A stretch of 64,000 nt of DNA from positions 1,364,001 to 1,428,000 of the forward strand of contig JAWHQI010000229.1 of the NCBI GenBank assembly GCA_033032865.1, given 5' to 3'. The translations under genes and the position numbers were made by a program. The notes under the pieces were generated by a model. That model was not told the origin of the DNA. It worked only from the letters and a program-made list of their open reading frames with translations, and searched no databases. The stretch comes from Dactylorhiza incarnata (lineage: Eukaryota > Streptophyta > Magnoliopsida > Asparagales > Orchidaceae). Below, piece by piece: positions 41,862 through 53,334 of this stretch (position 1 is its first letter; every line of letters starts with the position of its first letter).

Positions 41862-44800
41862 CTCCCTCCATCCAAAAGGAGCTTGACCTCAAGCTCAAGA
41901 GAGGTCAACGATGGTGCAACTTCATTCGACGCCCTCGTCGTCAGAGTCCTCGACGTGCAGGTAGAAAAGACTGTTGCACCTGTGGCCGCGAGTGTACTGC
42001 TCGTCGCAGTTAAAACATAATCCATTGGCGCATCGTTGCAGCATCACGGCCGAAGATAATCGGCGGACCGGTGGGGTTGGATGACCCTCAATACGGCCCT
42101 GTTGAATGTCATTGTTCGTGAGCGGGTAGGCCTCCTGTGCCAGCTGGAGGCGACGGTCGCAGAGCCTGACCAGACTCATAGCAGTCACTAAGTTTGGAGG
42201 GGCCTCAAATAAACATCCAGTCGCAGACGGTCGCGAAGTCCAGCGGTGAAAATGGTGACCTGCATTTCTGGGGCAAGAGTGACATGTGTAACGGACCGAA
42301 GTCCGGCACAATTTACTTCTTTCTTTTGAGTTGTTTTTCACAATTAAATAACGCGGCACATCCAATATATATACAGAAGAGGTACCAAGAGACAACATCA
42401 AATAACTTTTCATTTAATAGACATAAGTTACAACATGTCACAAAAATTCTAACCCGTATTCGAATCACATTCTTCTTTTACTTCATTTCTGCTTCCGCAA
42501 GTATCCTTCTAACGGGGCATGATCCGTTGACGGTTTGATCCTAAAAAAATAGATTGACAACCAGTTAGTTTAGAAAACTAAGTGAGTTCCTTACATCTTC
42601 CGCTCTATAGGCAAATGCAAAGAGTCGGCATCAAATAGCAGTTATATATTTCTATATGAACATGTTCAGTAGAACAGGAAGTACAGTAAGCAAGTACAGT
42701 GAGCTAGTACAACAGAAACAAACTATTTCTGGAATCAAAATTCTAATTCTTTCATTCTTATTCATTTATGTATTCAATTCAGGATATTCATATCACTTTT
42801 TGTTCTTTCGAAATACTGAGGGTCATTCTAAATCAAACATCTGGGTCCGTCGAATCAAAGTCCGCTCTAGGGCGCTCAAGAACGCAACAGGTTTCCACGC
42901 CTCTTAGATTAGACACTTCAGTATCAATTTTCGTAGGAGTTCTACTCTCCCCCCCCCCCTACTAGGTGTAGGAGTCTGAAGCTTTACCCCCCCCCCCCCC
43001 CTACAAGGATGACCCTTCTTGTTTCGATGCGTCGACGCACTCTCAATTTCATATTCTTTTCATTTCATATTTAATTCGCAAAATATAGGAAATAATTATA
43101 TTAATTTCCCCTCATAGTTTTTATCGTTTGCTAATCCATGTTTAGCCTTTTAGCGATCTCATATTTTCAGTGATTTCAAATCTTCGAATTCATTTAATTC
43201 AATGCAATTCATATTCAGTATCCATACAAGGAATAGCTCAGAGTAAAATAATTCTACATGTTCATAAGTCAAAATATTCAAATGTAACGTAATCAAAGCA
43301 GTAAGGACTTACCGCAACTTTTCAATTGCTATTGTCCTTCATAGGGCTCTCGTCGCGTCTATCGACAGACGTCATCCTTTGCAGTATCAAGTAAATCATT
43401 TACTTTAGGGTTGCGTCGTTAAATAGTTACGAGCGTAAAAATCAGGTTTTAGGAGCTACGGAACTCAGAATTCAGCCACGACAAACTTCAAAAATCATCC
43501 ACTTATGTGGCCAATAAGAACCAAAGAAGGCATCCCACAATAGCTAACAAAGGCAGCCTAAATAGCAGTCAATACAAGCCAACAAAAGGGCAACTAATCA
43601 ACCATAATCAGGGTTGCTAACAGCAGCACCAAGGGCTGCCAACAGCAGCCCATTTCCAAGGAAAACCCTCACCCAAAAATAGTCACCAAGGTCAGGTAAT
43701 AAGAGCCTATAACAGGAGCAGTCAATAGCATACAACAAGAACCCACAACAGCACTAAAGAAAGCCCAAGGGAAACAGACGGCCAACACCATAATCAGTAC
43801 AGCAGCCAGCAACCCAAGGGAAACAGCCGGCCATCAACCCAAGAACAAGATAGCATCATCAATTACTAGCCAAGAGGAATAGCATAGCCAATAGCCAAAA
43901 GAAATCAATCAAAAACCCAACAGCCAAGAGCTAACCAAGACCAAAAGAAATCAAATCAACAACCCCCATATTCCTACACAGGAATTTAAGGTAAAACTAG
44001 CCCAAAGCTATCAAAAATCCAAGAAAGAAACTCACTAAAAGCCCCCAAATCAGAAATCTACAACCAGGCCAAGCATATCTTATGCCCTTAAAATCAAATT
44101 TCAAATATTAATAGAAGAAGAGGGGGAGAGAGAACCTCACAAAGAAGAGATTCCAGCCCAAAACTGCCGGCCAAACACAGAAAAACCGCAAGGGGACAGC
44201 AGCAACATGCAAGAAAGGCACGAACACCACCTCCAATGGACTCTCCGTACACGGCCGATCAAGGAGGAGCAGCTAGCCAGCAAGAGGGAGGAGGATCGGA
44301 GGAGCCCTAAGCAGAAATCAGTCTGTCACAAGTTGCAGGAGGCGGGAGGGCTAGGAGCGGCAAGGAGCTGATAAGGGAAATACACCACCGCTTAAAGAAG
44401 AATACTCAACACAGCAACTAATTAAAGACCAACCATTGTTTAGCCATAATCAAAACCAGCCAGCCAGTTAAAGGACTCACTCAGCCACAATCAAACCAGC
44501 CTAGTAATTGTTTAGCCTCATGAAGCCACATAAATAATCTCATGAGTCACCACCATCATATATTAACATGTATATGGAGACGTAAATTAAAGCAAATAAA
44601 ATAACAAAACGAAACGAACGTCGCAAAATCTTCGAAAAAGCTCGAACTTCAAAATTAAACGTGCGACGTCGAATCGGCACTGAATCTCTCTTTTTCATCA
44701 TAGGGGAATATTATTTCTTATATTTCAAAATATAATACAATATTTATACACGATCAGGTTCGGGTCTTACAACATGTGCCAAAAGAAGCTGAAATTGTTC

Positions 44801-45468
44801 CAGATACTCAGTCACGGATTCCGTTTGTCGTAAAGTCATGAGCTTTCCGAGTGGGTTGCTGCGAATAGGAAGACCGGAACGCAAGTTGCAGAACCGCTTG
44901 AAGTCTTCCCACATCAGATTCGGCTGGTCGGTGAGGAGACGAGAAGCCCACAACAGATCGGAGTCGAGCATGTGGAAGGATGTTAGATGAAGTCGTTCTG
45001 CTGCCGGAGTTTATTGTGGCCAAAGAATTGCTCACATCTAGTGAGTCAGCCCAAGGGATCAATTTTTCTATCATAGGTTGGAAATTCCAACCTGGTGTAG
45101 CGTGGAAGAATAGCAGCGTCGGGGCGAGTGAGGACTGGCGGCGGTGGCTCGTGGATGGTCAGTGACAGCGGCGCGTGGCGGATATGTGGTGGTACCTGAC
45201 TGCTGCTCACTTGATCGTGTGTGGGGGCGGTAGAGAGATCATCGATGCGTTTGGAGAGCGCAGTACTGGCCTCTTGATGACACTCTGCGATGGTATTTTG
45301 TTGCGACGTGAAGGCTTCTACCATGGTCGTAAGTTGGTTGAGTTGATCTGACGACTCGCCCATGTTGTGATGGGCGGATGATAACGAGCGGGTTACAGGT
45401 CGGTCTGATTGCGCCAAGGCAACTGATTGGGATTTGGGAATGACCACGAGAGCCGCGTTGTCTTCCAA
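41862..45468 (-). pseudogene. Gypsy H: gag with zinc knuckle, pol deleted, split by a solo LTR
   Basis: On the minus strand: gag start MEDNAALVVIPKSQSV (45468), a coiled stretch DQLNQLTTMVEAFTSQQN, RLEFPTYDRKIDPLG, and the capsid part FKRFCNLRSGLP, LMTLRQTESVTEYLEQFQLL to LAHVV (44777). Gag resumes after the solo LTR at HVTLAPEMQVTIFTAGLRDR, then SLVRLCDRRLQLAQEAYPLT and the knuckle CFNCDEQYTRGHRC (CX2CX4HX4C, near 41990). Only about 30 codons later the sequence is LELEVKLLLDGGSDV, which matches the end of gypsy pol, then the polypurine tract. Protease, RT, RNase H and integrase are absent. No 5' LTR is seen above 45.5 kb. Confidence 0.8.
42287..44771 (-). mobile_element. Solo LTR, 2485 bp, inserted in gypsy H gag
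   Basis: Plus-strand ends are TGTAACGGACC and GGGTCTTACA, with perfect 5-bp duplications ACATG at 42282-42286 and 44772-44776. Read on the minus strand it starts TGTAAGACCCGAACC, the style of large gypsy LTRs. It has no coding domain, PBS or polypurine tract. Two poly-C runs lie at about 42949-42959 and 42987-43001. Removing it brings the two gypsy H gag parts together, which supports the boundaries. Confidence 0.88.
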
Positions 45469-46412
45469 TGGTGGCGAAAATACTTTTAGCTGGTGACGAA
45501 TAAGTGATGCCTAGAAGCCAGAACTATTTAATTTCGGATAGAGCACAGTAAAACTGAGGATTCTGCGCCGGATGATCGGTGGCTCGAAAAAGGAAAGATA
45601 ATGATGAATAGGGTTCGAGAAGGAGCCTGCGGTTCGGGCGGCTCGATGGAGGGGGCGCGAGACAGAGCAGCAACTCGATGTGGTAGCGTGCGGTGAACGA
45701 TGCGGCTGGAAGGAAGCGTCGACGTCCGATGGGCACAGACTCGCGTCGAGGTTGTCTCACGGAAAGAGGAAGTGCGGGCTTGTCTTGTGGAGGTTGTCGA
45801 TGTTTGGGACGGCTTGCTGGAGATGGAGGAAAATGACCCTGACACCCTCCACTATGCAGCCACTCTTTTCCTCCATCAATATTGTAAACAAACAGACCTC
45901 CACAAGCCACCCTACAGACACCCTACGACCACCACACAGACATCTTTATCTTCCGGGACAGCCACCACCGGATATTCGTGCCCTCGCCCACGCACGGCCC
46001 CTTATTTGTGAATGTTTAATTATACGGTTGTTTGGTTTTCTCTATTGTTGTACATATGTGGACTCATTTATGCTTATGGATGTTTTGTTTGGCTAGTTTA
46101 TTCGTTTTGTGATTGATCTCCCTTGCAGGATTTATTTGTTTCTTCGCATTTGATTATTGGCCCTCCGAGTGGAGGAAAACCACACATATTTGCTTATTGA
46201 AATATTTAATCTAGCATTGTCAATAATTGAGTGGGTTTTAATCATTATTAGTATTGGTAATTTACTGTCGGATCACTCATTGTATACACACATCATCCTA
46301 GGGTTTGATTTCCCCAGTAATACACATAGGATTTGCATTTGTTTAGATTCCACTTTAGCATCCTGCCTTGCATCACCGCCGTCACCTGATCTTTGAGACA
46401 AGATGTGGTCTA
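45469..46412. other. Gypsy H leader remnant and spacer
   Basis: About 45480-45900 is GC-rich and may be the minus-strand leader of gypsy H; no PBS complement is visible. The rest is AT-rich with no gene recognised. Confidence 0.35.
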
Positions 46413-46798
46413 TGTTACGGTCCCCCATCATCCGTTATCCGTAGCGAGTCTTTATGTATCGAGTTTAAGTTGTATGAGTCAAGTTGTATCAAGTCAAGTC
46501 GAGTCCTTAGAGTCTAAATATTTTGTGTTATCTATTTTAGGGTTAATGTCTTGTAGGTCTATAAATGGACCCCTTTAAGTCATTGTTTGGGTTATGAATG
46601 AAGTAAATCAAATTTCCTTTATCGCTCTAAGTTCCTCTTTCTCTCTAGTTCTCCTCTTCTTACCATTTCTAGGGTTAGGGTTGAGCACTGCTTCCCTTCT
46701 TCCTCTCCCGTAGTATTCTCCGCGGGTTGAGCTCGGCTCTCCTTGTATCTTCGCCTCCACCGCCTCCTCGGACGAAGTCCCAAAATAGGCATGTAACA
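46413..46798 (+). repeat. 5' LTR of the pol-less element
   Basis: 386 bp, TG...CA ends. TATA-like CTATAAATGG is near 46559. It contains GTATCAAGTCAAGTCGAGTC, the seed of a minisatellite that is longer in the 3' LTR. Confidence 0.9.
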
Positions 46799-47274
46799 CA
46801 ACTTTGGTATCAGAGCCTTACGTTCCTCCATTTCCTGTGATTCCACGACAACACCGCGCCATCCTTCCTCCATTCAGTTTCCATTTGAAGCCGGTTGCAT
46901 CAAGTAACTGGCTCGAAAGGACGCTCCAGCGGGCTCGCCCTGCGGTCACCCTTTTGATCTGTCATTGTCATCCCCGACGATCCTTTCTTCAGCATCCAGC
47001 GAAGATCGATGTCCAGCGCCCGTAATCTCAACCTCGAAGGCCCAATGCCTCGTCTGCATCTTCTTTCGTAATCCTGACGGAATCGTGTCTTCATTTCCGC
47101 TAGGCGCACCCCTTCTTATCGAGCCCTAAGCCCTCATCTATGGAGTCGGTCGAACCACGTAGCGCAGAGCAACCCACGCCTTTCCCTTCCTCGAGCCGCC
47201 CGCCCTTTTCCAACTAGGGATTTAATTAATTGAATTAATGAATTAATTCTAAATTGGATTAGTTACTTATTCAA

Positions 47275-47976
47275 TTGATTATATTGGACATGAAGTTAAG
47301 CGCAGCCAATGCGGCTATCCTACATTCATTGATGGCTTCATATCAGGCCTCCATGATGCAACTCATCACCAACATCACCAATGGGTCAACGTCGACGACT
47401 ACTCCACTGAGGCCGCCGATTATGTCGTTGCGACCCCTGGCACTGTCGGACCCTACGGGCCACCTCCTAACGCAATTTCCACCTCCCCCGCCATTGATTC
47501 CACTAGAGCAGTTGCGGCTTCCACTGACGCCCGCAGAAGCTCCACCGGTCTTCGCAATTTTTTGTCGCCTCACCATCACCTCCAGTGGTTCCAGCCATGC
47601 AGTCTACATCGCCAGCATTGTCGCCTCCAAGCCACGTGGCGATGCCGCCCCAATTTGTGTCGCCGCCACCAGTCACCGCGATCGCCTTTCCGCAGCCTCT
47701 ACTACGGCATCCTGCTCTTTCGGCCCCTCTAGATTCATTACTTCCGCCGGCCATTCCCCAGTCGTCGTCGCCACTTCTCGTCGTCGCAACTCCCCTACCG
47801 CCTGGTATTTCGTCTCCCTCGACCATCCACCGGCCACACTCTCCCCAACTCCAATTCCGCACGGCAGTCTCCCCTCGGCAAGTACCTCTGTCACGTCAAC
47901 TCCTTGTTGTCACACCCGTGAGCATGCGGACGCCCTGCCGCCCGAGGCAGCACCCGCTTCAGCAATGCGCTACTGA
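47275..47976 (+). CDS. Open frame in the pol-less element, gag-like at best
   Basis: 233 codons, starting MIILDMKLSAANAAILHSLM. The first 40 residues could form a helix (ASYQASMMQLITNITNGS), as in the N-terminal coils of gypsy gag. The rest is Pro/Ser/Thr/Ala-rich with no capsid domain, zinc knuckle or protease. Function is unknown and translation uncertain. It is the only long frame between PBS and 3' LTR, which makes it the best candidate product of this element. Confidence 0.35.
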   Translation: MIILDMKLSAANAAILHSLMASYQASMMQLITNITNGSTSTTTPLRPPIMSLRPLALSDPTGHLLTQFPPPPPLIPLEQLRLPLTPAEAPPVFAIFCRLTITSSGSSHAVYIASIVASKPRGDAAPICVAATSHRDRLSAASTTASCSFGPSRFITSAGHSPVVVATSRRRNSPTAWYFVSLDHPPATLSPTPIPHGSLPSASTSVTSTPCCHTREHADALPPEAAPASAMRY

Positions 47977-48352
47977 GAATTGTTCTTGTGGGAATCAAGA
48001 AGCCAGATGACCACGTCGTGGAAGTTTCGTTCGAGCTTGAGGGCAAGCTTGATTTGAAGAACGGGTGGAATGTTAGGTTCCCACATCGTCTGTTATCTGT
48101 AGCGAGTAGAGATGGGCATTAAGACCGGGTCTGTCGGGCCGCCCTGGGCCCGGCCCGAAGAAAGCCCGTAAAGCCTGGGCCCTGGTAGGCCCGATCAAGG
48201 CCCGGGTCGGGCTTTAGGGGCCTAGCAAGGCCCCCATTTCAGCGAGATGCCCGGCCTGATGCCCAGCCCGGGCTAAGCCCGGGCTATGGGCCCGGCCTGG
48301 GACCAGGCCAGGCAAAGCCCGGGGCCTGGGAATGCCATTGAACAACTCTTTT

Positions 48353-48480
48353 AAAGAGCCATTCAACGGCTCTTTCCTGGCAGCGGCAGCTGCCAGGAAT
48401 TAATTCCTGGCAGCTGCCGCTGCCAGGATTGACAGCCTAGGTGTAGGCTGCCAATTTTTGGCAGCCTACACCTAGGCTCT
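48353..48480. repeat. Three consecutive hairpins in the hAT left subterminal region
   Basis: First, AAAGAGCC (48353-48360) pairs with GGCTCTTT (48368-48375). Second, 48376-48427 is a perfect 52-bp palindrome centred on GGAATTAATTCC with arms CCTGGCAGCGGCAGCTGCC. Third, 48434-48454 and 48458-48478 form a perfect 21-bp stem with a TTT loop (left arm starts AGCCTAGGTGTAGGCTGCC). Confidence 0.9.
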
Positions 48481-48653
48481 TTTATTTTTTTATTAAAAAA
48501 TCTGTGCTATTTTTTTTTTAAAACTATTTAACCCTCCCCCCTTTATTTCTGATCCCCCCTCTCTCTCATCCTCTCTCTCCTCACTCTCTCTCTCTCTCTC
48601 ACTAACCCACTCTCCTCTCTCTCTTTCTCTCTCATTCTCTCTCATTTGAGAAG

Positions 48654-50388
48654 ATGGCGTCTTCCTCCTTTATGCCTTCGTCCTCCGCATCGGCCGCACA
48701 CGAAATTGTGGAGCATAAGCACACAGCTCCAATCTGGGAGCACTTTGAGAAAGTGCGGATCGACACTGAATTCAAGGCAAGGTGCAAACATTTTTCGAAG
48801 TTGCTGACCGTTAGCGGAAATTCGGCGCTCGCTCGACATATCAAATCGTGTCTGTCGAAGCAAGCCTCGGAGGCTACTCAAGCGCAAATTTCTGCAGGCG
48901 GGCAAATCTGGACGTATGATTAGATGCGTCAACGAGAGCTTCAAATGAGGAACGTCATTAGATGTGGATTATCGTTCGAGCACTACGACAACGAGGACGA
49001 GGCTGAATAGATACACGAAGGGCTTCAACCAAAATATCAGCAGGTAAGTAGATCAACACTTAAGCGTGATGCTTATAAATCTTATATGCAATCGAAACAG
49101 GGCTTAATAAATTATTTTGAAACTTACGACGGTGGAGTTAGTCTGACGAGTGACGTTTGGAGTAGCAATATAAAAGCAGGAGTATCGTATATATGTATTA
49201 CTTGTCATTGGATCGATTCTGATTCGTGGGAGTTAAATAAACGCATTATCTGTTTTGAATGTTTCGAATATCCACATACCGGTCAAGCTATTTATCACGT
49301 AATTATAAAATGTATTCGTGAATTTAAAATTAAAGATAAAATTATAAGTATTTCTTTCAATAACGCTAGCAATAATACGGTCGCAATCGATTATTTAAAA
49401 CGTGATCTGAGACCAATATTAAGTGGATTTTTTTCATACTCGCTGCGTATGTCACATTTTAAATTTAATTGTGCAGGATAGTTTATCGTACATTCAACCA
49501 TATATTAATAAAATTCGCATTATGTTAGAATATATTTATACTTCTAAAAAACGCAAACAAGATTTTAAAAATTTTGTAAATGCACAAGGGCTTAAATTTT
49601 TAAAACCTGAATTTGATATGTCTATAAGATGGAATTCAATATATAAAATGTTAAAAAGAGCAGTGCGACAAAAAACACAACTAATGGAATTTTATAGTAT
49701 GTCCGAAATTCATGATTTTCATGATTCTAATTGGGATGTAATTGAAAATTATATGAAATTATTAGAAGTTTTATATAGATCGACAACTATTTTATCTGGC
49801 ATTTATTATCCTACTAGTCCACTCGTTATCGAAAATTTTGTATTAATTACAGAAAAATTTAAAACTTATAAAAAATATTAAACTTGGCGTCCGTTAATTC
49901 AAATGATGAAAGAAAATTTTTTAAAATATTATAAAGAACCAAAAAACAAAGATAGTCTAAAAAACAAGATTTTAGAGTTAGCCGCCCGGAAAAAACAACT
50001 AACTTCGAGTACTTTAAATGAATTAGGATTATATACGAAAACACAATTTCAAGATTTTATGAGTTCAAATGAGATAGAAAATTTTGATATTTTACAGTAG
50101 TGGAAAAATAAAATTAATATATATCCTGTTATGGCATTTATGGCCAGAGATTTACTAACAATCCAAGCTAGTACTGTAGCTTCGGAGTCTGCATTTTCTT
50201 TGAGTGGCGGGATTCTGAATGAGCGAAGGAGCCGCCTGAGCGACGAGTCTTTGAAAATTTGCATATGCTACAAAGACCACTTGGATGCTAAGAAGAGGAG
50301 GCAACATGTCGCGTCAATCGAAGATAGCTCATCCGAAGTTGAAGATGAGCTAGGCGGCCTAAATTTGGGCACAAAAGATCAAGCCTGA
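48654..50388 (+). pseudogene. hAT transposase pseudogene (BED finger, RNase H-like core, dimerisation domain)
   Basis: Start MASSSFMPSS at 48654 after a CT-rich leader. A BED zinc finger follows: PIWEHFEKVRIDTEFKARCK (usual CKHC is CKHF here), then ARHIKSCL. Stops occur after QIWTYD (48923) and near 49008. The core resumes with SRSTLKRDAYKSYMQSKQGL, LTSDVWSSNIKAG (first catalytic Asp region), ISFNNASNN where ISFDNAS is usual (second Asp changed to Asn), a frameshift near 49440, HILNLIVQDSLSYIQPYINK, RWNSIYKMLKRAV, a stop at 49879, and the dimerisation signature DLLTIQASTVASESAFSLSG followed by NERRSRLSDE and a Glu-rich tail to 50388. About 560 residues in total, so near full length but inactive. 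Confidence 0.9.
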
Positions 50389-51303
50389 ACGTCATTTCTG
50401 AGGGCTCAACTCTAAGTGTCAAGACTAATTTTGTATTATTCTAGATTTTTTAAAGGTCAAATATTTGTATTCGTATATTTTGTATTTTCATAATGATAAA
50501 ATGTATGGTACTTAATTTTTATTGTCGCATATTTTTGTAATTAATATTTTTATCAATAATAAAAAAAAATCATTATCATTTTGTGTACATGTCTACATGA
50601 GGATGAATTTTTTTTCCTTAAATATGAATATCATATTTATATAAATTTATATTTAAATTAAATTAAATTTAAAAAAACAAATATTTAAATATGTCGGACC
50701 AGACCCAGGCCCGGCCTGGGCCCGGCCCGGCCTACAAGGCCTTGGTAGGCCTCCTCCTCAGGAGGAGGCCTGAGCCCGGCCCGGGCCTGGCAAAAACCGG
50801 GCCCGAGCCCGGGCTTTTTCCGAAAGGCCTGGGCCCGGCATGCCCGGGCGGGGCCCAGCCTGGGCCCGCCAGTCCTTTTGCCCACGTCTAGTAACGAGTC
50901 TTTATGTATAGAGTTCGAGTTGTATGAGTCGAGTTGCATCAAATCGAGACGAGTCATATCAAGTCGAGTCGTATCAAGTCGAGTCATATCAAGTCGAGTG
51001 GAGTCATTAGAGTCTAAATTCTTTGTGTTATCTTTTTTTTTTCGGGTTAATACCTTGTATGTCTATAAATAGACCTCATTGGGTCATTGATTGGGTTATG
51101 AATGAAGTAAATCAAATTTCCTTTATCTAAGTTCCTCTTTCTCTCCAGTTCTCCTCTTCTTCCCATTTCTAGAGTTAGGATTGAGCATGGCTCCCCTTCT
51201 TCATCTCCCTTCGCATTCTCCGCAGGTTCAGCTCCTCCTCCCTTGTATCTATGCCTACACCGTCACCTCCAACGAAGTCCCAAAATAAGCATGTAACAGT
51301 CTA

Positions 51304-51812
51304 CTACAAAGGGGATTGACAATAAAATTTCACCAAGACACTTGCTACTCCATGAATCATCGTAGAGATTTCCAACTCATGGACTTAGTGGTACTAGTGC
51401 AAGCAAAATAGCTATCAATGCATGTTGAAGGTACATTCTTCTCTTCATTCACCCAAAAAAGCATACGTTAATGCCCCTCTCACATTAAGGAAAAAATAAA
51501 TCTAGATTAATTTGTTAAAAATGCATTTATCTTCAAAGAAATTTTAAAATTCTTCCACCAAAAATGATAGTGGAGCATGAGATATATTGGTGTGTACTGT
51601 GATTTGATGATTGAAAATGAAAAAAACAAAAACAATTGACGGAGTTACTCTACATTGGCATCATCAAACCAAGTAGCTCTCTATGCAAGTCAATAACTGT
51701 CAAGGTTGCTAAGAAAGATGGGATTTGAGCATGTGTGTTGACAAAGAAACCAACAACTCACAATAAAAAAAACTTTAAACATTTCTCCATCTTCATATCT
51801 ATTAGACCAATT
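51304..51812. other. Spacer between two LTR elements
   Basis: AT-rich with no recognisable gene. Probably the host sequence into which both elements inserted. Confidence 0.4.
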
Positions 51813-53329
51813 TGTTAGAAGTATTTATACTTAAGTATTTAGGTATTTAAGGTTTAGTCCCACACCGGCTAGCGGTGTTGTGTGTCTCCTTGTAATGATA
51901 TATACTAGCCCCTTTGTGAAAGAATAAAATTGCACCAAATATTTACTTTTCTCCTCTTTTCTAACATGGTATCAGAGCTGGAATTGACTCATCCCTGAAA
52001 TTTGGTAGCCCTAATTGTTGGCGATCTAATTACTCGGTGGCTTCCGCTCTCTGATTTCCGTCTCTCCTTCTCGTTCTCGTCCCGTCAAGCCTCGGCTTCT
52101 TCCGCTCCCGCTCCCGCTCCCGTCGACGGAATCGGCGTTAGATTCCATTGACGGGAGCGGATCTTGGCCCCTTTGCGCTATCGTCGACGCGTACGCCTCT
52201 TTCCCCGCGATCCCGTCGATGCTCCTGTGCTCGATCCCGTCGACAGTTGCGTCTGCTGTCGCAGCTTCTGCTCTGCCAATCTCTCGTCGTGGCCTCTTCC
52301 GTATGCTGCTGCTGAGCCAGCTGGAGTCATGGCTTCTTTCGTCTGCTGCTGAGCCCGCCGGTGACTTTCTTCCAGGTTTCTTCCGTCTGCTGGTCTTGCT
52401 TTGATCCGGCCCGGCAGCCCTCCTGTTGTTGCTGCTGCTTCGTCTCCAGCACGGCAGCTCTCTTGCTGTTTTTTTAGTATTATTGTTGGTGTTGTCTTAG
52501 TTATTGTGTTGGTAGTGTCTTCTAGTCGCGTGCTATGAGCGATGGTTTCCGTGCTGCTGCTCTTTGGGTGCCGAGCTCTTCTCTCCCTTCTCACTCGCCG
52601 CTGCTTGAGCTTTTTTTTTTGCTCGCCACTGCTTGAGCACTCTGCTCGCAGCCGCTTGAGCCTTCTGCTCGCAGCTGGCTTGTGCTTTGCTTGCTGCATC
52701 CTGGATCGTGGTCTTGCCGGCAACTGTTATCCATAGTTGTTCTTTTATGTGTTGTTCCGATTGTCTTCGTCTGTGTCTCCATGCGAGTATATGCCTTCAT
52801 GCACGTGTTCCACGTGAGGGGGAGTATTTGTGATAACGGTGACTCGGATGCCTCTTTTCCCGACTCCTGCCTTAGTCACATACGACCTCCTGACATATTT
52901 CGTATGTTGTTTGTGTCTCCCCATCTTTTTCTTCTATGTTAGGTAGGGTGGTTTGGCCTTTGTTGGTTGACCTGGTTTCAACACCGGGAGCATCCAGCGT
53001 GTTCATGGTCGGTTTGTGGACCAACGTCGTGTGGCTTATGCCCGGTTGAAGTATCCCCGGTGACACGCGGTTGGGCCTCAGTGGCTGTTGTTTTGTCCTA
53101 CGTTGCCAACCACTATTTACCTTTTCTTTTATGTTGTGTTCAAGCTGAAGGGTTCCCCTTCAGCTTGAAGGGGAGTGTTAGAAGTATTTATATTTAAGTA
53201 TTTAGGTATTTAAGGTTTAGCCCCACACCGGCTAGCGGTGTTGTGTGTCTCCTTGTAATGCTATATATTAGCCCCTTTGTGGAAGAATAAAATTGCACCA
53301 AATATTTACTTTTCTCCTTTTTTCTAACA
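51813..53329 (+). mobile_element. TRIM/LARD-like non-coding LTR element, 1517 bp
   Basis: Two 154-bp LTRs (51813-51966 and 53176-53329) start TGTTAGAAGT and end TTTTCTAACA. They differ at about six positions (about 96% identity). PBS TGGTATCAGAGC at 51967-51978 is an exact initiator tRNA-Met match. The polypurine tract TTGAAGGGGAG ends at 53175. Perfect duplications CAATT lie at 51808-51812 and 53330-53334. The 1.2 kb interior is GC- and Leu/Ser-codon-rich with no gag or pol motif. Confidence 0.93.
53141..53167. repeat. Hairpin beside the polypurine tract of the TRIM-like element
   Basis: CAAGCTGAAGGG (53141-53152), loop TTC, CCCTTCAGCTTG (53156-53167): a perfect 12-bp stem directly before the polypurine tract. 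Confidence 0.85.
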
Positions 53330-53334
53330 CAATT

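Larger units (their letters stand above)
48107..50890 (+). mobile_element. hAT transposon (Ac-like), 2784 bp, inside the 3' LTR
   Basis: Inverted ends are TAGAGATGGGCA (48107-48118) and TGCCCACGTCTA (50879-50890), two mismatches apart. The 8-bp target duplication is GTAGCGAG (48099-48106) and GTAACGAG (50891-50898), one mismatch apart. Subterminal regions at both ends (48125-48330 and 50697-50880) are dense in GGCCCGG / CCGGGCC. A transposase pseudogene on the plus strand lies between. Confidence 0.93.
46413..51298 (+). mobile_element. Pol-less LTR retrotransposon with target duplication GTCTA, carrying a hAT insertion
   Basis: The 5' LTR (46413-46798) runs TGTTACGG...CATGTAACA. PBS TGGTATCAGAGC is at 46805-46816. 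The 3' LTR starts TGTTAGG at 48071 and ends CATGTAACA at 51298, split by a hAT. Perfect duplications GTCTA lie at 46408-46412 and 51299-51303. The 1.27 kb interior has no RT, RNase H or integrase. It ends with codons reading FELEGKLDLKNGWNV, like the pol terminus of gypsy elements, and then the 3' LTR. It is a non-autonomous (LARD/TRIM-like) derivative. Confidence 0.9.
48071..51298 (+). repeat. 3' LTR of the pol-less element, interrupted by hAT
   Basis: LTR parts are 48071-48106 and 50899-51298. Removing the hAT and one target duplication gives about 436 bp, longer than the 5' LTR mainly because the CAAGTCGAGTC minisatellite (about 50920-51005) has expanded. Confidence 0.88.

Noticed and set aside
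47275..47976. A host gene in the 233-codon frame
   Set aside because: It lies exactly between the PBS and 3' LTR of an element with perfect target duplications, so it belongs to the element if it is coding at all.
52178..52723. 181-codon minus-strand frame in the TRIM-like element
   Set aside because: Arg/Gln-rich shadow of a Ser/Leu-codon-rich leader, antisense to the element; no motif.
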